A DNA stretch of 64,000 bases, from contig NC_134527.1 in NCBI RefSeq assembly GCF_027942865.1, positions 8,286,976 to 8,350,975 on the forward strand, read 5' to 3'. Origin of the DNA: Odontesthes bonariensis. Its lineage: Eukaryota > Chordata > Actinopteri > Atheriniformes > Atherinopsidae. The notes under the pieces are model-generated. The model searched no databases and was not told the origin of the DNA. It worked only from the letters and a program-made list of their open reading frames with translations. Of the stretch, positions 32,749 to 42,240 are shown in pieces (positions within the stretch are counted from its first letter, which is position 1; each line of letters starts with the position of its first letter). Position numbers and translations under genes: made by a program.

Positions 32749-35179
32749 CTGTGGAAGAGAAGACAACAAGAACTATTATGTAATGTTGAGAGACTGTTTT
32801 TTCTTTCATTATTTACCAACCAATTGGTGTTATTTCTTTTCATGCCCCCCTCTATGTTTATTGCTGAGTCTTTGTTCGTGCATGTTGTTCAATTCTGATA
32901 TGTTAGATATTCACATTGGGTGGTCTAAGCCTAGTTTTTATTTTTGTTCTATCAAACAAAGTGATGTAAGTGTAACAGAGTGTAACAGAAACTCATTTTT
33001 GGTTTATTTTCTTACAAAGTATCTAAAGGAATGCTTTATAATGGCACTGCTGGGTTAAACATAACTCTATATATGCATGGAAGTACACACACAGAACAGA
33101 TTTACCTTTCTCTCCAAACTGCAGCTCTTCAGGTCATGGTTTTCAGACTTGAGACACTTAGTTTTTCCCAGAATTGTGTCAATCTTAAAGTTAACCATGC
33201 TGGTCACCTAAAATAATAATAAAAGGACAATTAAGATGGGATTACTTGATGGTTATTTGTTAACTTCGTGAATTTTTGTTTGTTTTTGCTGAAAGATAAA
33301 TCCAACCTGTGTTCTGGCGCTGGTGACTGAGACCAGTTTGAACATATTCTTAGTCTTGGAGTGTGTGTTGAACTCCTCAACAGCATGTCGAGCTGCCTCC
33401 TGAACCTCTTCTGACTCCGGGTTCCTCTCGAACCAGCCGCCCAGAAGTGGCACATTTTCTGTGAGGAAAATAAAGAGGCATGAATGCATGGTGATCTCCT
33501 GTTGTTGAGCCATTACAATCATTCAAAAAATATTTTCCGTTTTTTATGACTAAGGACCACTACATGAGATGATGACCTAAAAACACATAATCTGACTCCT
33601 GCTTGCTTTGCTGTTTCGGTTCATATTTGTCAAAGACCTGAAAACTGCTAAACCCTCATTAAGGTCTGTAGTTCGTGACTTGGGCTGCCTTCCACTTTGG
33701 TCCAGACTTCAAATTAGGGAGTATAGTGCATTGGGAGTATATTCGTCCCGAGAGGACGAACCAAACAGTGCAAAGGCTGGAAATCCTGTTTGTAACCCCT
33801 GTTAGCTGGTGCAACATGGTCCATTCCCATCCAGTCAAGCATTGAAATGCCCTAGTTCAAACATGAATACAAATGCAGCAGATCATTGTACTTGGGTATT
33901 AGCACACACAATTTTCCTCCACAAAGGTTGTCTTTTAAAGGCATGCCGTATAAAATTACAATAAAGTTATCTGTGTCAAATTTACATATCTATAAAGACA
34001 ATTAACATTACTATAGTGCCATCGTATGCAAATTTTAAATGACAAAAGAAAATCTTGTACACTTGTAAATCCAGTCGGCACAGATTCGTGTCTTGTTTTC
34101 ATTACAGTTTAAGCCCTGGCACTGAGTAGACCCGATTAATCATTTTTTGGGGTTTTCTTTTCTTTTTTTTTTATCCCTAAAACCAACTTCCACTCTGCCA
34201 CTTCAAATAGCACTTCATCAGCAGCGATGAATTCATCTGACTTGTGCCTGAGCCAAACATTCTGACTCACTGCACCCAACCACACTGCAGGGAACAGTCA
34301 CCGTCTGCAGACCACGTACATAAACACACAAATTCTTCTGTAGTCAGTCAGGAACACTTTGTCAGAGCAAACTATTAATGTCCTCGCTGTACAAGGTGCT
34401 TGATTATTTAAAACAATTTAAGGTGGAATCGCTTGATTACTGAACTGGGCCTTCAACCCAAAGTACACAGATCATGGCGAGTTTAACTTTATTGCTTATC
34501 TTTCTTCCTGTTCATCCACATTCTGTCTGTTTGGATAAGATTAGTCTGGCTGTCAGGAGAAAAAGAAAAGCTGATTTCCTTGTCACTATTTTGTACTATC
34601 ATCAAAAAAACGTTAATCCAACAGCTCAAATTGACAAGTTCTTTATGTTTTGTTTGACTGGTTTTTAGATAGATCATGGCTCTGACACATGTCTGTGTTC
34701 ACGGTTACATGTTTGAGCTGTTCTTTCACTCAGCAATAATCTGCCCTTCCCTTCTTGCATGCCCATGATGGTTAAGTCAGAGTTTAGAGAAACAAACAAA
34801 AGGCCCTCCTGCTGCTTTATAGGCAGCAGAAAACACAGGCGCAAAGATAGATTATCAATAAAAATGTAAAATATAGTCAGTCTAATCTAAAGTTAAAATC
34901 TTTATATTAGTACCTTGAAGTTCAGTGAAACACTCTTTAAGCATGTAATGAAATGTGTGTATACACCAGTCAAATTCAGAGAGCAATAAGTCAGGCTCTT
35001 CTCCGTCTTAAGAATCCCTTCATCTTCATCACCCCACATGGCCTTGCAACAATAACTTATTCAATTATTTTGACTCCATATAACTACTTACTGGTAACGA
35101 CGACTTCCTCCACGAGCTCATTTCCAAAACACAGCTGGACGACTGACAGACATATCAGCGCTGACAGGGGGAGAAACAT
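32653..35179 (-). CDS. Secreted type-2 cystatin-like protease inhibitor A (complete, 145 aa)
   Basis: Coding exons 35092-35179, 33307-33458, 33106-33207 and 32653-32748 join in phase (29 codons plus 1 nt, 51, 34, 31 plus stop). Signal peptide [19 protein letters not shown] occupies 1-19. The mature part has the N-terminal glycine pair (G36-G37), a helix [14 protein letters not shown], the first-hairpin loop QVTSM (80-84) in place of QVVAG, LGKTKC, and four cysteines at 98, 109, 118 and 138 as in type-2 cystatins. The second-loop PW is replaced by DPR, so binding may be altered. An AATAAA signal on the minus strand lies at 32515-32520. It is secreted and probably inhibits C1A proteases. It is a tandem paralogue of gene B. 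Confidence 0.88.
33106..33207 (-). CDS. Cystatin A exon 3
   Basis: Acceptor TTTTAG above 33207, donor GTAAAT below 33106; 34 codons, phase 0. It encodes [20 protein letters not shown] and [12 protein letters not shown] with two conserved cysteines. Confidence 0.9.
33307..33458 (-). CDS. Cystatin A exon 2
   Basis: Acceptor CCTCACAG above 33458, donor GTTGGA below 33307. It encodes [20 protein letters not shown] and the helix, up to VTSARTQ, ending at the start of the QxVxG loop as in classic cystatin genes. Confidence 0.9.
34104..34382. repeat. Intron-1 block of cystatin A, duplicated in gene B
   Basis: Partner of 29340-29610; the order of shared words and their position in intron 1 are conserved, showing a segmental duplication that included introns. 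Confidence 0.8.
35092..35179 (-). CDS. Cystatin A coding exon 1 (signal peptide)
   Basis: ATG at 35179, donor GTAAGT below 35092, phase 1. It encodes the signal peptide and [10 protein letters not shown]. Confidence 0.88.
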
Positions 35180-35194
35180 CTTTGCTCCCGCTCC

Positions 35195-35411
35195 TCTAGA
35201 TTCCCAGAAAAAAAGATGTCAGAAAGGTCAAACTCTTCACTTGAGGTGGAAGAAATTTCAGCTCCTACAAGTCCGGCTGTGTTTGCAGCAAACTGATGTT
35301 TGAACAAACCAAAAAGAGATATTTTGAATACACACAAAAAAAAAAAAATATACAGGATAAAGGATAAAAGAAAAAGTGCATATACAAAGAAAGGAGGTAT
35401 ATATATTCACC
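35195..35411 (-). other. 5' untranslated intron of cystatin A (inferred)
   Basis: A GTGAAT donor below 35411 and a TTTTTTTCTGGGAATCTAG acceptor above 35195, 16 bases before the ATG, bound a likely intron. Gene B has a donor (GTAAAT below 30834) and acceptor (GGAGATCAG above 30616) at matching positions. This parallel is the main support. Confidence 0.45.
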
Positions 35412-35585
35412 CTTAGCTGTCAAATCCACCTTACCTCAAAGCAACTGTGAACAACGCGAGTCGAAGAGTTGGAGTAAAGAAGAATGAAAGCAGTAGAGAG
35501 GGACAGAGTGTCGTTAGTGAATGTGTGTGACTGCACAGCATTCAAGCTCTGGTATGTTTAACCAGCCACTGAAGACCACACCCAC

Positions 35586-35608
35586 CCACTGTCAGGCAGT
35601 GATGTCAT
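35586..35608 (-). promoter_or_regulatory. Conserved promoter block of cystatin A
   Basis: ACTGTCAGGCAGTGATGTC followed by AT, the counterpart of the block at 30984-31013 upstream of gene B. It contains TGATGTCAT, close to a bZIP/CRE half-palindrome. Confidence 0.4.
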
Positions 35609-36444
35609 GCATGCAACTATCAGCAGCTTTAGTGTGTGTGTACGTGTGTGAGAGAGAGGGCGAGACAAACTGGATGGACTGGAGGGCTGTTTGGGTATTG
35701 AGTGTGCTCTAGTGATTCAGTGCTCTTTATGTGTTTGCATTCATGTGTTATGTGGGCATGTGGTCTATTAATGTGACATCCATGCAATTGTGTGTACAGC
35801 CATTCAGCCTTTTGTTTACCACGAGCCATCGAGGCACTTCTGCGTGGACCTGGCTCGGATTCAACCGGTGACAGACAAAAAAGTCATTACAAAAAATATA
35901 CACACAAAATCAAATAGATTGATGAATAGATAAAAACGCAAACATCATTAAGTGAAACGGTGTAAAGAAAAAAGAAAAGATGCTCAACAGTAAAACATTG
36001 AATCTATGCCTTTACCAACTTTTGCAACTGCTTTTGTGATTTTCTACAGGGTCCACTGCTCTAATCCCGACTGAAATATCAATGGATAGCAGTAAAACTT
36101 GGTAAAGACGTCATAGTTTCAGAGAGTTCCCCTTCACTTTTCCTCCCTCACAACGGTTAGCTAACAACTCCCTGCTCATTGGAAGCACCCCTGTGCATCT
36201 CCAACACGGGCTGGCACACATCTCGGTACAGACATCTGTGCAAACATGGGGATGAAACCTGATGACTTTGGAGTAGTTGTGGCCTTTTCACAAAAAGTCT
36301 GATTGATGACTCGTTTTGGTAAAAGACCGCTCCGAAGTATTATAAATACTGATATAATTAGTGACACACCTCAAACTTGCGCAGCTCTCTTGGCTTTAAC
36401 ATAAGGTTTTCTAAGATGTGGCAAATTTGATTTATTTTTAAACA

Positions 36445-36468
36445 CCCCCCCCCCCCCCCCCCCCCCCC
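36445..36468. repeat. Poly-C tract of 24 bases
   Basis: An uninterrupted C run (G on the minus strand). The minus strand could form a G-quadruplex, and the run length is likely polymorphic or a sequencing estimate. Confidence 0.95.
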
Positions 36469-37225
36469 GATGCGATGTTATGAGGTGAAGGCACAGATTG
36501 GTACAGCTGTGGCCATGGCTTGATGTGGGTTGGTGGTACAGGTTTATTTGCTTTTAAATATTTTTGATCATATAGATGAGTTACTGCAAATTCTAAAAAG
36601 CTGCATGTACAACATATACAACATGTGCACACTGTGTTTCTCAAACCCCGAAATTTGTGTCCTGTCTGTGATGAGTTAGCACGGCCAGCAGAGGGAAGCA
36701 AAACTACTGCCGTAGCCTTGTTTCGAAGAGTAAAGAAGTCAGAAAAGAGTTCATGTTATGAAAAGTCACTTTCCACATTGGAGGTCACAGTTGCCCGGTT
36801 ATTACGACAAATGTAAAGAATGTGTCCTCCTCATTAATCATTGTGTTAATTTGTTCGAATTTTATTTTATGATGAATCCAAACTGTTTGATTTCATGTAT
36901 GTCGCTTGAGATGCGTGAGAAATGTTGTTTTTTAAACAACTGCACCTTACAGAAAACTCAGTTTAGTATTTTGTAAGACTGCAACAAATGACCAATATGA
37001 ACCCCATTCTTTGAATTTGTTCTATCAAAGGTTTTCTTTTTCTATTCATAAATATAAACATTTAAAGAAGTTTGCTGCAACTAGGGACCACAACTATATA
37101 AGTGTAGTGATAAATGTAGTCTGGTTACCTCCTGTTTAAAACTTCCCAATATGGGTTACCGAAACAAGGACTATCATAGCTTATCTAAGGTTTACAATCC
37201 TGATTCACAACATTTGAGAAGCACA

Positions 37226-37742
37226 CAGTGGGGTTACATGGCACTGAAAGGATCGGATTATTGGCTAAATTACAATAAGAAATTGGATCGGATTACTCGC
37301 GATTGGATTAAGACGCCGAGATAACTTGGTTGAAAGTCAAATTAAACGTGCTTGTAGACGGTGAAGCACGTGGTGAATTAGACTTTGTGTTCTGCGCATG
37401 CTCGACATTTTTTCCCGGGGTCGGGAACAGGAAGTCGGAAGAGACGATATTACTGTTGTTGTCGCTGCCGTCGGAAAGAAACAAACAGTCGGAAAGAAAC
37501 GAACAATGTGATGGAGAATGCGCCGTTGTGCGTCGCGTTTTTGCAACAAGCAGCTCATCACAAACGAAATGTAGAGGGATGTAGCTTCATCTTGCTCTTC
37601 GTTTGCCATTTCCTCGAATACCTGAGTTTGTTGTTGTTGTTGTTGGTGGTGAAGAGGTCAACAGGAAGTGGCTCTATTAGCAATAGTTGAAATGGGTACA
37701 GCGCCACCTATTGTATCGGAGTATGACATACATTGTGCCTAT
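37226..37742 (-). mobile_element. Truncated copy of a terminal-inverted-repeat DNA transposon
   Basis: Begins CAGTGGGGTTACATGGCACT, the same end as the next copy, and shares its internal sequence (CGTGGTGAATTA, GCTCTATTAGCAATAGTTGA, TACAGCGCCACCTATTGTAT). It lacks the right-hand inverted end. On the minus strand, 37609 down encodes MANEEQDEATSLYISFVMSC and so on, matched in the other copy. Confidence 0.8.
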
Positions 37743-37743
37743 C

Positions 37744-38853
37744 AGTGGGGTTACATGGCACTGAAAGGATCAGATAATTGGCTAAATTACAATTATTAAG
37801 TTATTAAGTGCATGTAGACACCTTAATCTGACAAGAAATTGGGTCGATTCGAGTTACTCGCGATCAGATTAAGACCCCGAGATAACTCGGTTGAAAGTCA
37901 AAATAAACGTGCTTGTGGACGGGTTAAAGGGATCGTCCATCCAGAAAAAGTCAGACCTCACAATCGCTTGGCGCTATTTCTCTCTACCTTCGTATCACTG
38001 CGGGCTGTGTAAACCTTGCAGACCGAAGTGCAGACCGAGCACTCCCCTGCTTCCGAGATGTAAACAACAGCAACAGGTGCAGCTATCGGCAGGTGGCTGA
38101 ACGCATTGATATGAAGGGAGGCAAAAGTAGCGCCAAGCGATTGTGAGGTCTGACTTTTTCTGGATGGACGATTTTGTGATGCGAATTTATTACTCTTTTG
38201 AACGCATATTGTTTTGAGAAACAAAACGCTTTATTTTCGGGACCCCAGCCAACTAGCCGGACTACCTTCGTCAACGCCAAAACGAGGCTTGAACTCGGCT
38301 CACAGGACGCAGAGGGGGGTAAGTCAATGTTCATAAATGAAATTGCTAATATGGGATGTCATACAGCTTCATGTCAAAAGAGGCGAACTATCCCTTTAAG
38401 CACGTGGTGAATTAAACTTTGCATTCTGCGCATGCTTGAGATTTTTTCCCGGGGTCGGGAACCGGAAGTCGGAAGAGACGATATATATACTGTTGTAGTC
38501 GCCGTCAGAAAGAAAAACACCGTAATGGAGAATGCGCAGTTGTGCATCGCGTTTGTGCAGCAAGCAGCTCATCACATACGTAATATAGAGGGACGTACTT
38601 TCATCTTGCTCTTCATTCGCCATTTTCTCGAATGCCTGAGTTTAGTGTTGAAGGGGTAAACCGGAAGTGGCTCTATTAGCAATAGTTGAAATGGGTACAG
38701 CGCGACCTATCGTATCAGAGTATGACATGCTTTGTGCCTCTGATCCAATTCATTCACTGCCATATATCCAAGGATAATAACCCTTGCTCAACTCATTCTT
38801 ATTGTAATTTAGCCAATTATCTGATCCTTTCAGTGCCATGTGACCCCACTGAG
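37744..38853 (-). mobile_element. Terminal-inverted-repeat DNA transposon, non-autonomous, with nested insertion
   Basis: The left end CAGTGGGGTTACATGGCACT with TGAAAGGATCAGATAATTGG matches the reverse complement of the right end around 38803-38853 (CCAATTATCTGATCCTTTCA, GTGCCATGTGACCCCACTG). The inverted repeats are about 50 bp. A minus-strand frame at 38396-38623 begins MANEEQDESTSLYITYVMSC and may be the start of a transposase or accessory protein whose remainder is deleted. A PIF/Harbinger or ISL2EU-type superfamily is possible but not proven. Without the nested 468-bp element it would be about 640 bp. Confidence 0.8.
37928..38395. mobile_element. piggyBac-like MITE (TTAA target duplications)
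   Basis: Flanked by TTAA at 37924-37927 and 38396-38399. Ends are AGGGATCGTCCATCC and, inward from the right, AGGGATAGTTCGCC. A long inner inverted repeat pairs 37930-37975 with 38130-38172 (TCCAGAAAAAGTCAGACCTC and its complement). The empty site is seen in the neighbouring copy near 37362-37370 (GACGGTGAAGCACGTGG), which shows the exact insertion point. Confidence 0.85.
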
Positions 38854-39568
38854 TGTGGGAGGAGAAAATGAAGATAAGTGGCGTCGAAGTGTGAAGTAAG
38901 GTGACTGTTGAAGAATACACACCTGGAAAGACAAAGCCTCCTCCCTGTATAAATGGTTTACACCCCCTTTGTCCTGGGTCTTTCTTCACCATGAACGCTG
39001 ACTGGTGATGACTGACCCTTCTGCAGGAGAAAATAAACACGTGGCCGGCCGGCAAAAACGACAGAGATCTCTATATTTAATTTCTCATCAGAGGTATTAG
39101 GAAGCAAGGGAAGAATTTTTCCATGACAGAGTCATCAGCAAAGATAGTTAAAAATGTTCAACCAAACTGTTTGCTCTGAGAGATTAAGTACAGTACTGTG
39201 GAAATGAAAGTGCAATCTCTTTACACTTCTTAGGCTTCATATTTCAGGTCATAACAAGATCCTTATTAGATCTTAGAATTAGAGAAATTCAAGCTCTAGC
39301 TGTCACACAAACCACGGCTTCACATTTGAAGAACGTGGCCTGTAGAGTCTGATCTGTGGATCGTACGATTTTTGCTGTTTCTTTGAACATTGCAGTCTGT
39401 CTCTGGGGCGAAATTGATGAGACGTTCACTCCTGAGAAGATTGTAGACTGTTTGGGGTGTTTTCCACTTGTGAATAAACTTTCTCACTGTAGAATAATTG
39501 ACTCAAAATGGTTTAGAAATGAACTTATAACTTGTTCCAGAGTGACAACCTAATAGTGCTTCTCTAAG

Positions 39569-39592
39569 ATATATATATATATATATATATAT
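39569..39592. repeat. (AT)n microsatellite
   Basis: About 12 AT units grown inside the Tc1 fragment. Confidence 0.95.
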
Positions 39593-39674
39593 TTTTAAGT
39601 TCATTGGCATTGTGTGAACACACACCTGACTGCTCCAGGCCAGCAACCTACCAAAACCTCTGCTTTTATAGAGC

Positions 39675-40195
39675 TGTTAGCCCGATTCTTTATATTGGAA
39701 GCCCAAGAACCAGTTGGAGCAGTCTTAAGTTAAACAAAGTATTTATTGGTGGTCACAAGTCAAGTATCAGCGCTGGACTTGGAGAGACAGAGTTCTCGCA
39801 TGAAATCCGTCCGACCAAGTCCCGAGATCCGGAAACATTTCATATTTATGTTCACCTTTATCTCAGAGGTTGTACCTACACTTGACCACGCATCATTGAA
39901 TATTTACTCATGATGTGAGCAGGCCATCCACCGTCTTCGTCATGTTCTTTGGATGTGATAAGCGATGTGTGTGTGTGTGTTGTTTCAGGCGTGCATTCTA
40001 CTGCACCAGACCTATCTGTCCTAAGAGACGCTTTATCTGACCCAGTTATTTTATCCCGCTACGTCATCTTAAAGTGTTGGACATACATTGCGTTTGTATG
40101 AGCAGAGTGTAAACGTACAAACTAGGAACATAGATTATTTAGTGAACTACAGAATATGAATACATAAAGTTTAAGAATAAAGCCAATTTATAACA
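39675..40195 (-). mobile_element. Solo LTR of an endogenous retroelement (521 bp)
   Basis: Termini TGTTAGCCC and TTATAACA form the TG...CA ends with a perfect five-base inverted repeat TGTTA/TAACA. Flanks GAGC (39671-39674) and GAGG (40196-40199) look like a 4-bp target duplication with one change. Joining the flanks restores the expected Tc1 sequence TATAGAGGTG. On the minus strand an AATAAA signal lies near the 3' end (about 39737-39742). No coding sequence is present. The superfamily (Gypsy, BEL or retrovirus-like) cannot be told from this. Confidence 0.78.
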
Positions 40196-40650
40196 GAGGT
40201 GCTCACACTTTCTGATGATCAAGTTAATCAAGTTCATTTGATTAGCAGCACTTGGCTGCTTCTTACCCTCTTGACTTTTATTGAAATAATAAGGGTGTAC
40301 TTGATTTTTTACAAACTGTTTATATATTTCAACATAGCTTTTGTTGGAGAAAATGATAGCAATTCCGGTAAGGCCCAGTTTGTTCTTTTCATACGGTCTG
40401 ATGAGTAAAAGCTCAAAATTGAAAGTGAGAAAAATGAGACCAAAAACAAATTGAGGCAGATGGGAACCAACTGACCGTTGGCTCATATGCAAATGGACAG
40501 ACAGAGAGATTCAGTGCCTAACTGATTGATCAATTGAAAACAGTCATGCAGATGGATAAGCGGTTGGAAAATAAGCAGCAGCTGCAGTGAAGTCAAACAA
40601 TGCCTCAAACGTCTGCTGTAAAAACTGACACATCAATCCAAGAAAAACCA

Positions 40651-40667
40651 ACCCTAACCCTAACCCA
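40651..40667. repeat. Short interstitial telomere-like repeat
   Basis: ACCCTAACCCTAACCC, two and a half CCCTAA units. A similar weaker piece (CTAACCCCTAACCCTAG) is at 5329-5346 in a musk intron. Confidence 0.6.
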
Positions 40668-41779
40668 CTAATGAAGTGCTCTGAGTTTCATGAAAGAAGG
40701 GTCGATTCGCTTCAAAAGTGCTCGAGGGAAAAGGTTACACAATATGAACAAATTTACACCGTAAATATGTAAATAGTATTAGCTTATGCTCCGACCACCA
40801 AAGCTCTGCAAGCCACTCATTTCTCTTTCAGGCCTGGCTGGTGATCACTGCTGGCCTGCTCCCGATGAAATTATTTACTAAGTGGAACACTTCCAGGCTG
40901 CCACAAACAGGTCAGGGTCAGTGAGGGGGCCGCCTGGATCCGTCAGAAACTGGAAATCCCCCTTTTGAGCAAAAATAATTGCTGTCAGTTTTTTTTTTTT
41001 TCGTGATGAGCAGACTGGAATGCAAGTGCTACAGTTTTCAGACTGTTCTCGTGCAGTCTCTTCATCGTAAAACTCAGTGAGAAGGAGCATAATTGTACTT
41101 GCTTTTGCTCCGATAGAGATACGTGCCTAACGTGTCATAGATACGAATATAGGTGTTCAGGTTAAATAATGTTAAGGGATATTTCTTATATCATTAACGT
41201 AGCGAATCCCGATCACATGATATGATGATTCATGTCTGCAAACATTCTACTTTAACCATTTCACTGGGTGTATCTGTATCTTATGGTGGAATCTAACAGT
41301 CCCATTGTCGAGTAGACAGTGGTGTTGCAGTCGCCTACATGGCAATGACAGATGTGTTTTTCCACCTTCATTTATATTTATGGAGGAGGATAAAAGGTCA
41401 CTGCCTCCGTTAATGAGATATGACTATCATGCTTTTTATTTTTTGTCTGCTAGAGTAATGAGCCATTAATGGGTTTAATTAGTTTGCGTTCTCATCACAT
41501 AACAGGTAAGCCAAACAAACGAAGATGGCGAACCCAAATGGTGAATGCTTGAAACCGATCTTGTAGTAAAACACATAGAGAAGACAGTTTTATTTCCACT
41601 GATTTCCGCAATAATTTCAAACAAACTACATTAATTGAGATTTCACACAAATTTTATAGCCTACAGAGATCCAAACCGATACCACATTGTATTTAATCTT
41701 GGAAATACTCCAATATGAATTCTATCTTAACCACGCTTTTGTTTCCAGGGCACATTCCTTTGACTTCAGATATGGGGTC

Positions 41780-42240
41780 AGTGCTAATAGCTCAACCTCT
41801 TTAATCCCCATTTACAGTTAAAACCTCCCTCCCCATACGTCAGGTGATTGACAGCTGGCTCCTCCAACCACAAGGCAGCGGACTCCGTCTGGCCTCGTTC
41901 TTTCTCTCCTCCTCCGCCCGTGTGAGTTTGTGACTCTCCTGCCCCGGGAGTCCGTCCGTACCCTCTTCGGTAAACCGAGGAACGACACATTGAAGTTCCT
42001 ACCATGGAAGACGACAATATAATCATGCCGTTTTGACTCGGGGAGATCTTCCAAGGTCAGTTTTGTCTATTTGGTGGGGTTTTAAACCGGGGTGGAGGGA
42101 ATTAGCGAGTGTGGGGGCTGGAAACTTTATCCGCTTCACTTCATCGAACGGGAGGGAGGGAATTGAGGTAAATGAACTCCACTGTTGCTCGCTGGGACGA
42201 TATGTTATGATGCTAGCTTGCATGTTGGCCCCTCTTTAGC
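41780..42240. promoter_or_regulatory. CpG-rich segment, possible promoter and first exon of an unidentified gene
   Basis: This is the richest local cluster of CpG dinucleotides in the window (TCCGCCCGTG, CCCGGGAGTCCGTCCGTACC, CTCTTCGGTAAACCGAGG, TCATCGAACGGG). On the plus strand an ATG at 42004 opens only eleven codons, then a fair donor GTCAGT follows AAG at 42055. The minus strand is open for 78 codons from 42054 (MEDLPESKRHDYIVVFHGRN) with no family match. The direction of transcription is undecided. Confidence 0.35.

Larger units (their letters stand above)
39320..40340 (-). mobile_element. Tc1-like transposon fragment, split by a solo LTR
   Basis: The reverse complement of 39600-39640 contains AGTCAGGTGTGTGTTCACAC then AATGCCAATG, matching 10785-10810 of the musk-intron Tc1 element (ATTCAGGTGTGTGTTAACAC, AATGCCAAGG). 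Positions 39340-39560 match its N-terminal transposase region in reverse, and 40196-40310 continue the 5' flank (TGATTAGCAGCACTTGGCTG and AAGGGTGTAC). An AT microsatellite (39569-39592) has grown inside it. Outer limits are approximate. Confidence 0.8.

Noticed and set aside
41818-42054. 78-codon minus-strand frame beginning MEDLPESKRHDYIVVFHGRN
   Set aside because: It lies in the CpG-rich segment, where stops are rare by composition; it is arginine-rich with no recognised domain. Kept only as part of the promoter candidate.
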